Source: Helicobacter pametensis ATCC 51478 | GTDB lineage: Bacteria > Campylobacterota > Campylobacteria > Campylobacterales > Helicobacteraceae | Assembly (NCBI RefSeq): GCF_000518225.1 | Contig: NZ_KI912401.1 | Location: 375,478-439,477, forward strand | Direction of reading: 5' to 3' | DNA length: 64,000 nucleotides | Part shown: positions 9,644 to 19,388 of the stretch, one piece after another | Layout: each line of letters starts with the position of its first letter | Numbering within the stretch: position 1 is the first letter of the stretch | Made by a program: the position numbers and the translations under genes | Notes under the pieces: model-generated | Databases searched by the model: none | What the model was told of the DNA's origin: nothing | What the model saw: only the letters and a program-made list of their open reading frames with translations

Positions 9644-11072
9644 TCAAATGCACTTTGATCTCCCCAGGATATTGGAATCCTATCTCAATCTCTTTGGCAA
9701 TCTCTCTAGCCAAGATTGCACAAGCATCATCATCTAGCATCATAGAATCCACAATCACTCTAAGCTCCTTACCTGAGTCAATCACATAGGCTTGTTTCAC
9801 TCCACGCTTTTTGAGCACAAGAGATTCAAGTTCTACAGCACGCTTCAAAAAACTCTCTAGTGCTTCTCTCCTAGCTCCCGGTCTAGCAGCAGAAAGTGTA
9901 TCAGCACAGCATACAGCGGCTGATTCGATACTCAAAGCCTCTTCATGTCCATGATGAGCTCTAATAGCATTGAGAACCACTGGATGCTCATTGTGCTTTT
10001 GACAGACTTCATATCCCAAATCCACATGATTCCCACCCAATTCTTGAGTCAGACTTTTTCCAATATCATGCAAGATCCCAGCCCTTCTTGCAAGCCTAGC
10101 ATCCCCACCCAATTCTCCTGCGATGATTCCTGCAAGCTTTGCCACCTCGATTGAATGTCCAAGTGCATTTTGTCCAAAACTTGCACGATATTTAAGTCGT
10201 CCAATCATTGTTTTAAGCTCAGGATGCATATATCCCAACTCCAAATCAAGCACAACTCCCTCACCTTCTTGCAAAAGACTCTCTTGCATCTCCTCACTCA
10301 CACGCTTGAAAACTTCCTCAATCCTTGAGGGTTGTATCCTGCCATCTTCAATCAATCTTTCAAGCACACGCGTAGCAATCGCCCTTCTATAGAGGTTGAA
10401 ACTACTAAGAGTAATAGTCATAGGAGTTTCATCAATGATGACATCTACACCTGTAATCATCTCAAAAGTCTTGATATTGCGCCCATCTTTTCCGATCACT
10501 CGCCCCTTCATCTCATCGCTTGGAAGAGTAATCACATTGATCAATCTCTCTTGGGCAAACTCTCCAGCATAGCGTGTCGTAGCTTGTGCGATGATATTAT
10601 TGGCTTTCTTTCTAAGATCGATTTTGAGCTCATTTTCATAATGGCGGATCAGACGCCCTTTATGAGCGATCAGATCCTCTTCATACATTGCAAGAAGTTC
10701 TTTTTTGCACTGCTCTTCATCCAACTCAAGAGATTGATTCAATAGAGCTTTGAGTTTTTGTTTGTCTTTGAGATTTTGCTCTTCTAACTGCCTGCATGCC
10801 TCCTCTCTCCCCAAAAGCTTCTCTTGGGTTTTTTGATTTTGCTCAAACATCTCTTGATTCTGCTTCTTTTGCATCTGAAGTTCTTTTTCCAAAAAATGCA
10901 ATTCACGAAACTTTTTCTCATAAATAGAGCGCAATTCATCTTCTTTGGCACGCACCTTGGAAAAATCACTCTCTAATCCACCCTTATCTTTCAAAAATTG
11001 CCTAAAAGCGAGATATAACCCAATGACTACAATCAGAATTAAGATAATAAGACCTACTTCGATAATTTCCAT
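9609..11072 (-). CDS. rny: Ribonuclease Y
   Basis: A 487-residue RNase Y. It has an N-terminal membrane anchor (VGLIILILIVVIGLYLAF), a long charged coiled coil to about residue 165, a KH RNA-binding domain with VIGKDGRNIKTFE near 195, and an HD phosphohydrolase domain with GILHDIGKS near 335 and IRAHHGHEE. RNase Y is the membrane-bound endonuclease that starts mRNA decay in many bacteria lacking RNase E. The ATG has an AAGGGG site about 10 bases upstream and lies 71 bases inside the end of the cyclo-ligase gene. Confidence 0.93.
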   Translation of the reverse strand: MEIIEVGLIILILIVVIGLYLAFRQFLKDKGGLESDFSKVRAKEDELRSIYEKKFRELHFLEKELQMQKKQNQEMFEQNQKTQEKLLGREEACRQLEEQNLKDKQKLKALLNQSLELDEEQCKKELLAMYEEDLIAHKGRLIRHYENELKIDLRKKANNIIAQATTRYAGEFAQERLINVITLPSDEMKGRVIGKDGRNIKTFEMITGVDVIIDETPMTITLSSFNLYRRAIATRVLERLIEDGRIQPSRIEEVFKRVSEEMQESLLQEGEGVVLDLELGYMHPELKTMIGRLKYRASFGQNALGHSIEVAKLAGIIAGELGGDARLARRAGILHDIGKSLTQELGGNHVDLGYEVCQKHNEHPVVLNAIRAHHGHEEALSIESAAVCCADTLSAARPGARREALESFLKRAVELESLVLKKRGVKQAYVIDSGKELRVIVDSMMLDDDACAILAREIAKEIEIGFQYPGEIKVHLIRESRVVEIAR

Positions 11073-11664
11073 TTTGTCTTTTCCCCTTGATGTTTAAAAA
11101 TGCACGCGAAGATACGATCAAATCGGCCCTCACATCGTGATCATGTGTCACATTTTGTCTTGAAAAAATTAAAAATCTTGCAGCAAAAATTATATAAGGT
11201 TTGCCAACATTTCCCTCCAAAAAGCGATCATAATATCCACACCCAAACCCAATGCGCCTCATTGCAGAATCAAAGCCCAAAATAGGCACGATCGCTAGAT
11301 CAATCTTTCCTTGATAGGGAGTGAAACTAGAAGATTCTGAGATCTTGTATGCTCCAAGTCTTAGGGGCAGACGCAAACTCACAGCCTCCATCACTTCTCC
11401 ATTTACTTTTGGCACCAAAACTGTGATCTTTTTTCTTTTGAGTTCAAATGCAAGACTTTTGAGGTTTATCTCATGAGGCATGGGAAGATAGAGCAAAACA
11501 CATTTGGGCTTTTGAGCACAAATCCAATGGAGCAAAAACTGAGAAACTCGTTTATCATGAAGCCAAATATTGGGCTTTTGCGAATAGGATTTGAGGTGTT
11601 TTTTTGCAAAATTTCGTATTTTTGTCTTCAATGTTTTCTCCCAAGCTTTTATAATCTCACTCAT
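11002..11664 (-). CDS. 5-formyltetrahydrofolate cyclo-ligase
   Basis: A 220-residue protein of the MTHFS family, which converts 5-formyl-THF to 5,10-methenyl-THF with ATP. Visible motifs are YLPMPHEINLKSLAFEL, ITVLVPKVNG and the nucleotide/folate site GFGCGYYDRFLEGN near residue 145. The family core ends near LIVSSRAFLNI. The last ~30 residues overlap rny in another frame and look unlike family tails. Its ATG (11662-11664) overlaps the divergent lipoprotein ATG, and no ribosome site is seen. Confidence 0.85.
   Translation of the reverse strand: MSEIIKAWEKTLKTKIRNFAKKHLKSYSQKPNIWLHDKRVSQFLLHWICAQKPKCVLLYLPMPHEINLKSLAFELKRKKITVLVPKVNGEVMEAVSLRLPLRLGAYKISESSSFTPYQGKIDLAIVPILGFDSAMRRIGFGCGYYDRFLEGNVGKPYIIFAARFLIFSRQNVTHDHDVRADLIVSSRAFLNIKGKRQNGNYRSRSYYLNSDCSHWVISRF
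11650..11655 (+). promoter_or_regulatory. -10 box of the lipoprotein-ftsY-radA unit, possibly leaderless
   Basis: A perfect TATAAT ends eight bases before the ATG at 11663, so a normal start point would lie at or just before the A of the codon. No Shine-Dalgarno sequence is present. The -35 region is not recognisable, which is usual for Helicobacter housekeeping promoters. Confidence 0.5.
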
Positions 11665-12229
11665 GAAAATAAAAGCATCGATTTATCTTTTTGTATTGTT
11701 TGCCCTATTGTTTATGGCTGGCTGCAATCAAGGCAGTTTTTCCAAAAAAGCTTACCCTGAGTATCATCTCAAGAGCATCTCTGGGAAAAAACTAGAAATC
11801 ACAGTGATCAAAAATCGTCTTGAGATTCCAAACCAGCACAAGCCACTTCTGCTTTTTTTTGTGCAACCCTCATGCAATTTATGTTTTATGGGGATTGAAC
11901 ATATCAAACGCCTCCAAGAAACCTACAAGGATAAAATCACCTTTATCCCAATCTTAATCACCAATGATTCTAACCGCAATCCCTACAGCGATGAAGCAAA
12001 AATCATCAATCAGACTTATGATTTGGATTTTGATTTTTATTTTGCAGTAGACAAAAAAAACTTTTTAGAAAACTTCAACTGTCAAACTGATACAAATCTC
12101 CTTGTGCTATATGATCACAAGCTGCGACTTGTTCAAGATTATGAAGGAGTGATCCCTGAAGAGATGGTGGAGTTTGATATCAATCAACTTTTAGAACAAA
12201 TGGAGAAAAAAAATGTTTCAAAGCCTTAG
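11663..12229 (+). CDS. Thioredoxin-like lipoprotein
   Basis: I take the ATG at 11663, because the upstream in-frame extension would only read back through the divergent gene. The 188-residue product has a lipoprotein signal peptide ([18 protein letters not shown], lipobox FMAGC) and a thioredoxin-fold domain with [14 protein letters not shown]. This gives the active-site pair as C-N-L-C, as in TlpA/ResA-type periplasmic thiol-disulfide proteins. It is probably anchored in the cell envelope and reduces or reshuffles disulfides. The gene overlaps ftsY by 17 bases. The partner is unknown. Confidence 0.75.
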   Translation: MKIKASIYLFVLFALLFMAGCNQGSFSKKAYPEYHLKSISGKKLEITVIKNRLEIPNQHKPLLLFFVQPSCNLCFMGIEHIKRLQETYKDKITFIPILITNDSNRNPYSDEAKIINQTYDLDFDFYFAVDKKNFLENFNCQTDTNLLVLYDHKLRLVQDYEGVIPEEMVEFDINQLLEQMEKKNVSKP

Positions 12230-13094
12230 ATCCATCCTCAAAAAAACAACAGATGGAATCACTCAAATCATCACTTCCAAAACCACACTCATCCCCAAAG
12301 ATGAGCTTGAAATGGCACTCATTGAGAGTGATATCTCTTATGATTTAGTTGAGATGATGCTAGCAAACCTCCCTCAAGAAGTGAGCAAAAATGAGCTTGA
12401 AGTGGCACTATGGAGATTTTTTCGATCAGAGAGCTATTATGACAAACTCTCCTACACTCCCCCCAAAAGTAACCCTGAAGTGATGCTTATCATTGGTGTC
12501 AATGGTGCAGGCAAAACCACCACAATCGCCAAACTTGCCAATCGCGGGAAAAAAGAAGGCAAAAAAGTCATTTTAGGTGCTGGAGATACCTTCAGAGCAG
12601 CAGCGATTGAACAGCTTAAGCTTTGGGGAGAAAAACTTGGTATCGAAGTCATTAGCTCTCAGATCGGACATGATCCAAGCTCGATTGCTTTTGATAGCAT
12701 CAAAGCTGGACTTGCAAGAGATGCAGATCAGATCATCATCGATACTGCCGGAAGATTGCACAATCAAACCAATCTCAAAAATGAGCTCATTAAGATTTCC
12801 AAGGTTTGCTCCAAAGCCCTAGACAATAGACCCTTTCACAAGCTTCTCATCCTTGATGGCACGCAAGGAAGCTCAGCAATCGCTCAAGCCAAGATTTTCA
12901 ATGAGATTTTAGATGTGGATGGAATCATTGTCACCAAACTAGATAGCACAAGCAAAGGTGGGGCGATTTTGAGTATGATCTATGAGCTCAAACTTCCCAT
13001 CGCCTACATCGGCACTGGAGAGAAAGAAGATGATCTCTTAGTCTTTGATGAAGAAGAATACATCAACTCTATTTTAGAGGCTATTTTTGGCTAA
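12213..13094 (+). CDS. ftsY: Signal recognition particle receptor FtsY
   Basis: A 293-residue SRP GTPase. It has an N-domain helical bundle (residues 1-80) and then the G-domain with [15 protein letters not shown], the insertion motif [21 protein letters not shown], and [10 protein letters not shown]. FtsY receives SRP-ribosome complexes at the membrane for co-translational insertion. The acidic N-terminal A-domain of E. coli FtsY is missing, as is usual in this phylum. It overlaps radA by eight bases. Confidence 0.95.
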   Translation: MFQSLRSILKKTTDGITQIITSKTTLIPKDELEMALIESDISYDLVEMMLANLPQEVSKNELEVALWRFFRSESYYDKLSYTPPKSNPEVMLIIGVNGAGKTTTIAKLANRGKKEGKKVILGAGDTFRAAAIEQLKLWGEKLGIEVISSQIGHDPSSIAFDSIKAGLARDADQIIIDTAGRLHNQTNLKNELIKISKVCSKALDNRPFHKLLILDGTQGSSAIAQAKIFNEILDVDGIIVTKLDSTSKGGAILSMIYELKLPIAYIGTGEKEDDLLVFDEEEYINSILEAIFG

Positions 13095-14427
13095 GAAGCA
13101 GATTCTCTTTGAGTGTCAGCATTGTGGATTTCAAAGTCCAAAATGGCTTGGAAGATGTCCAAATTGCCAAGAATGGGAGAGCTTAATCGAGCTCAAAAGT
13201 GAGCAAATCGCCTATCTCAAATCAAGCTCAACCACTTCATCCAATCCATCTAAAGCCATTCCTATCACAGAAGTAGAACATGAAGAGTTTCTCAAATTTA
13301 GCTCTGGAGAGAGTGAATTTGATTTGGTTTTGGGGGGAGGGATTGTTGAGGGAGGATTGTATCTGATCGGCGGAAGCCCAGGGGTTGGAAAATCCACACT
13401 TTTACTCAAAGTCTCCTACAATCTTGCCAAAAATAGCAAAAGAGTGCTGTATGTCAGTGGTGAGGAGAGTGCTGGACAGATCAAAATGCGTGCAGAACGC
13501 CTAGGATGCATTCATCCTAATCTTCATCTTTTAAATGAAATCAATTTATCCAACATCATTGAATGTGCCAAGAATTATGAAGTCTGCATCATTGACTCCA
13601 TTCAAACGCTTTTTTCAGATTCTATTAGTTCTGCCCCTGGATCAGTCTCTCAGGTGCGAGAAAGCACCTTTTCACTTCTAAGAATTGCCAAAGATCACAA
13701 TATCGCAATCTTTATCATCGGACACATCACCAAAGAAGGCTCAATCGCAGGGCCTAGAGTGCTAGAGCATATGGTGGATAGTGTGCTGTATTTTGAAGGA
13801 GATCCAAGTAGGGAAATTAGATTTCTAAGAGGATTCAAAAATCGCTTTGGCACCACAAGTGAGGTAGGTATCTTTGAGATGAAAGAAAATGGACTAGTGA
13901 GTGCCAAAGAGATTTCAAAACTCTTTTTTCAATCCAAAAAACAAATGGCAGGAAGTGCCACGACAGTGATTTTGGAAGGCTCGAGGGCTTTAGTTTTGGA
14001 AGTGCAGGCTTTGGTGAGTGAAAGTTCATTTGGGATGCCCAAACGCCTAGCCACAGGATTTGATCTCAATCGCTTAAATATGCTTTTGGCACTTTTGGAA
14101 AAAAAACTTGACCTCCCTCTCAATCGCTATGATGTCTTTGTCAATATCTCAGGTGGAATCAAAATCAATGAAACTGGAGCAGATCTTGCACTCATTGCAA
14201 GCATTATCTCAAGCTTCAAAAATCGCCCGCTAAGTCCGCACACTGCCTTCATTGGAGAGGTAACTTTGATCGGCGACATCAGAGAGGCGGGGAATCTTGA
14301 TGTGCGTCTAAGAGAGCTTGCAAATTATGGATTCCAAAAAGCCATCATCGCTCAAAAACCAAGTAATCCCACCCCAATCAAATGCTATGAAATCCAAGAG
14401 GTGACAAAATTACTTGATTGGATGTAA
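13087..14427 (+). CDS. radA: DNA repair protein RadA
   Basis: A 446-residue RadA/Sms. The N-terminal four-cysteine zinc finger (FECQHCGF ... CPNCQEW) is followed by a RecA-like ATPase with Walker [13 protein letters not shown] near residue 100, the RadA signature KNRFG ([13 protein letters not shown]) and a C-terminal Lon-protease-like domain. RadA drives branch migration in recombination and natural transformation. It starts with TTG inside the ftsY end. The 3' end is 10 bases from the convergent sensor kinase gene. Confidence 0.95.
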   Translation: MAKKQILFECQHCGFQSPKWLGRCPNCQEWESLIELKSEQIAYLKSSSTTSSNPSKAIPITEVEHEEFLKFSSGESEFDLVLGGGIVEGGLYLIGGSPGVGKSTLLLKVSYNLAKNSKRVLYVSGEESAGQIKMRAERLGCIHPNLHLLNEINLSNIIECAKNYEVCIIDSIQTLFSDSISSAPGSVSQVRESTFSLLRIAKDHNIAIFIIGHITKEGSIAGPRVLEHMVDSVLYFEGDPSREIRFLRGFKNRFGTTSEVGIFEMKENGLVSAKEISKLFFQSKKQMAGSATTVILEGSRALVLEVQALVSESSFGMPKRLATGFDLNRLNMLLALLEKKLDLPLNRYDVFVNISGGIKINETGADLALIASIISSFKNRPLSPHTAFIGEVTLIGDIREAGNLDVRLRELANYGFQKAIIAQKPSNPTPIKCYEIQEVTKLLDWM

Positions 14428-14437
14428 GCTCCAATCT

Positions 14438-15652
14438 CTAGCCTTCTAGCTTAAAAGAAAAGTGACTTCCTTCTCCAAGTTTTGATTTGATTTTGAGATG
14501 ACTTTGATGCAATGCAAGAATCCTTTTGATTATAAAAAGCCCCAAACCAAAGGAATTTTCATTCTCCGCATTGATTTTGTAAAATTTTTTTGTGATTTTT
14601 TTGATCTGATCTGGAGCGATTCCCTCTCCATAGTCTGTGATTTTGAATTTTTGATTTTTAACTTCGATAAGGATTTCACGCTGGCTATATTTCAAGGCAT
14701 TAGAGATGAGATTGATCATCACTTGCTCGATCAAAAACACATCCCCCCTAACCCAAGTCTTCTCACCTAGCAATTCAATCCGATCATTCCCCTGAGCTAG
14801 GATCACCCTCCTAGCAGTCTCAAACAAATCAAATTCTTCAAGTTGCAATTGCTTTACATCAAGATTAAACACAAAATTAAGCTTATGCGTCAATTGATTG
14901 AGTCGCACAACTTGATGGTGTATCTTTTGCTCAAAGAGATCTTTTTGGGTGAGTTTTGGATTTTTTAGAGCATCTAGGGAGAGTTGGATAATGCTTAGAG
15001 GATTTTTGAGCTCATGAGAAATCGCGCTGATCAAATTGGAGAGCTGAGTATTTTTCAATTTGATTTTTTGAGCTTGCTTGGATGCTTTTTGTTCTCGTTT
15101 AAATAGAATTTTTTCCAATCTATTGAGCTGTTTTGAAAAAACTTTGACTTCATCAAAAGAAAAAAGAGTGGATTTTTTTTGATTTTTTGAAAATGAAAGA
15201 ATGGATTCAAATTGTCTTTGAAAGATCCAATAAAGAATCCCAAAAACACACAATACACTTAGCATAAACATCACCAAGATCAAGAGATCAGCATAGCTCT
15301 TCTTGAGATTTGGCGATGCCCATACAGTGATCTTTTTTTCTCCGATCAAGATCTCTTGTGATATGACTTCATACTTATCTTGAGGCAATGAAGGAGCACA
15401 AGAGGAGATGAGCTCTCCATATCCCTCAACCAAAAGCCCCACACCCAAGCCCTCGCAGAAAATTTGTGGATCTTGGGTGATTTTTGCAAGATCGATATGT
15501 TTTAGAGCAAAGATTGCATTTTGGACTTTTTCTTTGGCATTTGATAAAGCTAAGTTTTGATTCTCAGTTGTATTCCATCGATCACTCAAAAATACAAACC
15601 CCCCAAACAAACCACAAAAAATCCAGATAAACATCCCCCTAAAACTTAGCAC
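14438..15652 (-). CDS. phosS: Sensor histidine kinase, PhosS-like
   Basis: A 404-residue membrane kinase with TM1 at about 7-22, a small periplasmic domain at about 25-120, and TM2 at about 122-145. Then comes a HisKA domain with ISHELKNPLS (phospho-accepting His213) and an ATPase domain with NLISNALKYS, DYGEGIAPDQ and FGLGLFIIKRI. The start overlaps the response regulator end by seven bases. The pair diverges from pstSCAB, and an exact PhosR box lies between them. I therefore infer the phosphate-starvation kinase PhosS, known from Campylobacter jejuni. Sequence alone cannot rule out another stimulus. Confidence 0.75.
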   Translation of the reverse strand: MLSFRGMFIWIFCGLFGGFVFLSDRWNTTENQNLALSNAKEKVQNAIFALKHIDLAKITQDPQIFCEGLGVGLLVEGYGELISSCAPSLPQDKYEVISQEILIGEKKITVWASPNLKKSYADLLILVMFMLSVLCVFGILYWIFQRQFESILSFSKNQKKSTLFSFDEVKVFSKQLNRLEKILFKREQKASKQAQKIKLKNTQLSNLISAISHELKNPLSIIQLSLDALKNPKLTQKDLFEQKIHHQVVRLNQLTHKLNFVFNLDVKQLQLEEFDLFETARRVILAQGNDRIELLGEKTWVRGDVFLIEQVMINLISNALKYSQREILIEVKNQKFKITDYGEGIAPDQIKKITKKFYKINAENENSFGLGLFIIKRILALHQSHLKIKSKLGEGSHFSFKLEG

Positions 15653-16296
15653 AATCGATACCCCAAACCACGAATTGCAAGAATCTTATCTTTCAAAAAA
15701 GGGAATTTTTGCTTCAATCTCTTGATAGCGATATTGATGCTCTTATCACTTGTGGTGTCATTTTTCCAGACACTCTCACTCAAAAATTGACGACTCAATG
15801 TCTCATTTTTGTTTTCAAAAAAACATCGCAAGAGCTCAAATTCCAAAGTGCTCAAAACTATACTTTTCCCCTCATACAAACATTCTCTCTCACCCAAAAG
15901 CAAGACACAATCCCCATATTGCAAACGATCCTTGAGCTTTCTGCGCATCATAGCCTTAAGACGCAAAAGCAATTCCCTCATCTCAAATGGTTTGCAAAGA
16001 TAATCATCACAACCATGCTCAAATCCCTCATATACCTCTTCTTGCTTACTTTTAGCTGTGAGAAAAATCACAGATTCTTCATAGCCAAAAGTGCGCAAAC
16101 GCTGGATGGATTTGATGCTATCTCCACTAGGAAGATTGCGATCAATGATCAAAACATCCACTCTCTCCCCCTGCAAGATCTTTTCCAAATCTGGCATATC
16201 CAAAAAGCTCTGCACACTCATCCCCTCTTCTCTTAAGTGCAAGCAAATCAATTCATTCAAATCTTTTTCATCTTCAATCAAAACAACATTTAGCAT
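15646..16296 (-). CDS. phosR: OmpR-family response regulator, PhosR-like
   Basis: The 216-residue regulator has a receiver domain with acidic pocket EDE at 8-10, phospho-acceptor D52 (LIIDRNLP), T80 and K102 (CKPFEMRELL), followed by a winged-helix DNA-binding domain ending IRGLGYRLC. In C. jejuni PhosR activates pst genes under phosphate limitation by binding a GTTTC direct repeat; the same repeat is present here. The ATG has no ribosome site, and a TATAGT box ends six bases upstream of it, so the mRNA may be leaderless. Confidence 0.78.
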   Translation of the reverse strand: MLNVVLIEDEKDLNELICLHLREEGMSVQSFLDMPDLEKILQGERVDVLIIDRNLPSGDSIKSIQRLRTFGYEESVIFLTAKSKQEEVYEGFEHGCDDYLCKPFEMRELLLRLKAMMRRKLKDRLQYGDCVLLLGERECLYEGKSIVLSTLEFELLRCFFENKNETLSRQFLSESVWKNDTTSDKSINIAIKRLKQKFPFLKDKILAIRGLGYRLC

Positions 16297-16332
16297 CTAA
16301 AAACTATAGCAAAACACAAACCAAGAATAAAT

Positions 16333-16348
16333 GTTTCCAAAAAGTTTC
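16333..16348 (+). promoter_or_regulatory. Pho box (PhosR binding site) of pstSCAB
   Basis: The sequence GTTTC-C-AAAA-A-GTTTC matches the published C. jejuni PhosR consensus GTTTCNAAAANGTTTC at every defined base. It is an 11-base-phase direct repeat, lying 49 bases before the pstS ATG and upstream of a possible -10 TATTCT at 16373-16378. Confidence 0.85.
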
Positions 16349-16396
16349 CAAGCCTCTCTACATTTTCATCCGTATTCTAAATTCCAAGGAGAAAAA

Positions 16397-17389
16397 ATGA
16401 AAAAAACTCTTGTTGCCATTGGACTTAGCACTTTGATCCTAAGTGCCTCAGAACTCAATATCGCTGGATCTTCTACGGTCTATCCATTTAGTGCATTTGT
16501 CGCTGAAGAATATGCAGCGATCAAAAACACAAGAACCCCAATTGTTGAGAGTGTTGGAACTGGGGGAGGATTTAAGATCTTTTGTGAAGGCAAAGTGGAT
16601 ATCGCCAATGCTTCAAGAACAATGAAAGAAAGTGAGTTTCAAAATTGTCAAAAAAATGGGGTGAGCAATATCGTAGGTGTGATGATTGGATATGATGGGA
16701 TCGTGCTTGCCCAAAACAAGATCAATGCCCCCATCAATATAACTTTAGAGCAACTCTTCCTAGCTCTCGCCAAAGAAATCCCACAAAATGGAAAATTGAT
16801 CGCCAATCCATACACACACTGGAATCAAATCCACCCCTCTCTTCCAAAGCGAAAGATCACAATCTATGGACCACCTTCAAGCTCTGGGACAAGAGATACG
16901 ATTGAAGAACTCATCCTTGGAAAAGTATCCAAAAAATTCAAAGAATACGGCAATCAAGCAGGCAAATACAAAAGCATCCGCCAAGACAATGCCTACATCC
17001 CAAGCGGAGAGAATGACAATCTCATCGTCACCAAACTCAGTGCAGACAAAGAAGCTCTAGGGCTTTTTGGATATGGATTTTTGGCAAACAATCAAGACAA
17101 GATTGCCGCGCTTGATATTGATTCAATCCAAGCCAATGAAGAAAATATCGCGAGTGGAAAATATGAACTTGCTCGATCTCTTTTCATCTACCTCAATACA
17201 AAAAACAAAGAATCTCTAGAATTTGCCAAAATTTTTATGAGTGATGATCTTGCTTCAAGTGATGGAGAGCTATCCAAAATCGGACTTGTCCCACTCAGTG
17301 AAACACTCCTAAAAGAAACTCAAGAAAGACTACAAAACCCCTCCAATCTTACTCTCAAACTCATCAAAGAAGGCAAAGTCTCCAAATGA
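16397..17389 (+). CDS. pstS: Phosphate ABC transporter, periplasmic phosphate-binding protein
   Basis: I place the start at 16397, where AAGGAG precedes ATGAAAAAA and a signal peptide begins (MKKTLVAIGLSTLILSAS). The 330-residue PstS-type protein has the phosphate-binding N-terminal motif IAGSSTVYPF, GGGFKIFCEGK and the second-lobe PPSSSGTRD near residue 158. PstS captures inorganic phosphate for the PstCAB importer. It is first in pstSCAB and ends with an ATGA overlap with pstC. No phoU follows pstB. Confidence 0.93.
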   Translation: MKKTLVAIGLSTLILSASELNIAGSSTVYPFSAFVAEEYAAIKNTRTPIVESVGTGGGFKIFCEGKVDIANASRTMKESEFQNCQKNGVSNIVGVMIGYDGIVLAQNKINAPINITLEQLFLALAKEIPQNGKLIANPYTHWNQIHPSLPKRKITIYGPPSSSGTRDTIEELILGKVSKKFKEYGNQAGKYKSIRQDNAYIPSGENDNLIVTKLSADKEALGLFGYGFLANNQDKIAALDIDSIQANEENIASGKYELARSLFIYLNTKNKESLEFAKIFMSDDLASSDGELSKIGLVPLSETLLKETQERLQNPSNLTLKLIKEGKVSK

Positions 17390-18297
17390 GAGAAAACATC
17401 ATCAAGGGCATATTATTTTTATGTGCCCTTATAAGCATTGCTGTCAGCCTTGCAATCATGCTCACTATTTTGATTGAGGCGATTAAATTTTTTCAAAAAG
17501 AAAGTCTTTTTACATTTCTTTTTTCATCACAATGGGCAGCTGATGGAGCCTTTGCAAGAGCTGATGGAAGTGTGGGACATGGGATCTTTGGAGCACTAAG
17601 TTTGTTTTGGGGGACATTTTATATCTCCCTTATTGCGATGCTGACAGCTATCCCTATTGGCGTGATGTGTGCGATTTATCTGGGAGTCTTTGCTGGGAAA
17701 AAATCCAAAAATCTCTTTAAACCGATTTTGGAGATCATTGCTGGAATCCCCACTGTTGTATTTGGATTTTTTGCTGTGATTGTGATCGCTCCATTTATTG
17801 TTGGATTTTTTGAATTCTTTGAAATTTCTGCAAGCTATGAGAGTGCATTGGGTGCTGGATTTATTATGGGGATCATGATCGTCCCCATTATCGCCTCACT
17901 CTCTCAAGATTGCATCGAATCAGTGAGTGCCAAAAGAGTGAGCGGGGCTTATGCACTAGGAATGACCAAAAAAGAAGTTGTGTTTGCTGTCATCTTGCCC
18001 GAATCTATGCCTGGGATCATCGCCTCTTGCTTGCTTGGATTGTCTCGAGCATTGGGAGAGACGATGATTGTGATCATGGCAGCATCACTTAGACCCAATC
18101 TAAGTTTAAATTTCTTAGAAGATATGACGACAGTGACTGTGCATATCGTCCAAGCACTCCAAGGAGATCAAGCATTTGATAGCTCTCTTGCACTCAGTGC
18201 ATTTTCATTGGGCTTAGCACTCTTTATCATCACACTTGTGATCAATATGATCAGCGTCTATCTCATCCATCAATTTCACAAAGGAAAAAATCTATGA
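17386..18297 (+). CDS. pstC: Phosphate ABC transporter permease
   Basis: A 303-residue inner-membrane permease with about six membrane helices. The ABC-permease EAA-like loop reads YALGMTKKEVVFAVILPESMPGI, with the family motif LSRALGETMIV after it. PstC pairs with PstA to form the phosphate channel. It overlaps pstS and pstA by four bases on each side, so expression is translationally coupled. Confidence 0.93.
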   Translation: MRENIIKGILFLCALISIAVSLAIMLTILIEAIKFFQKESLFTFLFSSQWAADGAFARADGSVGHGIFGALSLFWGTFYISLIAMLTAIPIGVMCAIYLGVFAGKKSKNLFKPILEIIAGIPTVVFGFFAVIVIAPFIVGFFEFFEISASYESALGAGFIMGIMIVPIIASLSQDCIESVSAKRVSGAYALGMTKKEVVFAVILPESMPGIIASCLLGLSRALGETMIVIMAASLRPNLSLNFLEDMTTVTVHIVQALQGDQAFDSSLALSAFSLGLALFIITLVINMISVYLIHQFHKGKNL

Positions 18298-19388
18298 AGC
18301 TATTCAAAAGAAGAAAAAGATCCTCAAAACGCTTCAAGCTTTTTTGCAAAATGGGGCTTTATATCAATTTTGTGTTTTTGATTATTTTTTTGGGAAGTAT
18401 TACCTACATGGGTCTTCCAGCGTTTAATCAAACCTATATCTATATCACTCCCTCCTCTGATTCTAAAATCACATCACTTCTCTCAAGAAGTGAGCAAAGA
18501 AAAATACGCCTACAAGGTGGAATCAAAGAGGGATCATGGTATCTAGCTCATGCTGAAGTCGATCAATATGTCAAACAAAAATTCTCTCGCCTCAAAGATT
18601 CTCAACGATCCCTTGTTGATCATCTCAAACAAGAAAAAAGAGTAGAAACACGCTTTAATCTCAATTTTTTCCTCAATGGAGATTCCAAAACCTCACCTGA
18701 ACAATCAGGGGTTTTGGCTGGAGTCGTTGGGACACTTTTGGTGATTTTGGTTTGTATGGTCGTCTCTGTCCCAATCAGTATCGCCACAGCTATTTATCTG
18801 GAAGAATTTGCCCCTCAAAATTGGCTTACTCGCACCATTGAGGTGTGCATCAACAATCTAGCTGGGATTCCAAGCATTATTTTTGGACTTTTGGGGCTTG
18901 GATTGTTTATCAACTTTTTTGGGATGCCTAGATCTTCAGCACTTGTGGGGGGATTGACTTTGGCCATTATGAGCCTACCGATCATCATAGTCGCAAGTCA
19001 ATCAGCACTCAAAAGTGTGGATATCAATCTCAAAAAAGCTGGATATGCACTAGGTATGAGCAAATGGCAAGTCATCAAGGGTATCTCACTTCCTATGGCT
19101 ATGCCCACAATCCTCACTGGCTCTATCTTGGCACTTGCCCAAGCCATCGGAGAGACTGCACCATTGATGCTTATAGGAATGATTGCCTTCATCCCTGATG
19201 TCTCAACCTCTCTTACTCAGCCCACTACAGTTCTACCTGCTTTGATTTATAACTGGGCGAGTATGCCTGAAAAAGCATTTTTGGAGCGAGCTGCTGCTGG
19301 GATTTTGGTGCTATTGGGACTTTTGGTATTGCTCAATCTAAGTGCAATTTATTTAAGAAAATATTTTCAAGGAAAACAATCATGGTAG
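18294..19388 (+). CDS. pstA: Phosphate ABC transporter permease
   Basis: The 364-residue permease partner has a basic N-terminus (RRKRSSKRF), TM1, then a periplasmic stretch of about 100 residues before the core helices. The EAA-type loop is [24 protein letters not shown] and the motif [12 protein letters not shown] follows. The long first periplasmic loop makes it larger than E. coli PstA. It overlaps pstB by seven bases. Confidence 0.92.
   Translation: MKLFKRRKRSSKRFKLFCKMGLYINFVFLIIFLGSITYMGLPAFNQTYIYITPSSDSKITSLLSRSEQRKIRLQGGIKEGSWYLAHAEVDQYVKQKFSRLKDSQRSLVDHLKQEKRVETRFNLNFFLNGDSKTSPEQSGVLAGVVGTLLVILVCMVVSVPISIATAIYLEEFAPQNWLTRTIEVCINNLAGIPSIIFGLLGLGLFINFFGMPRSSALVGGLTLAIMSLPIIIVASQSALKSVDINLKKAGYALGMSKWQVIKGISLPMAMPTILTGSILALAQAIGETAPLMLIGMIAFIPDVSTSLTQPTTVLPALIYNWASMPEKAFLERAAAGILVLLGLLVLLNLSAIYLRKYFQGKQSW

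Noticed and set aside
16331-16396. A longer N-terminus for pstS
   Set aside because: It would translate through the Pho box and place 22 polar residues before a good signal peptide; AAGGAG supports the ATG at 16397.
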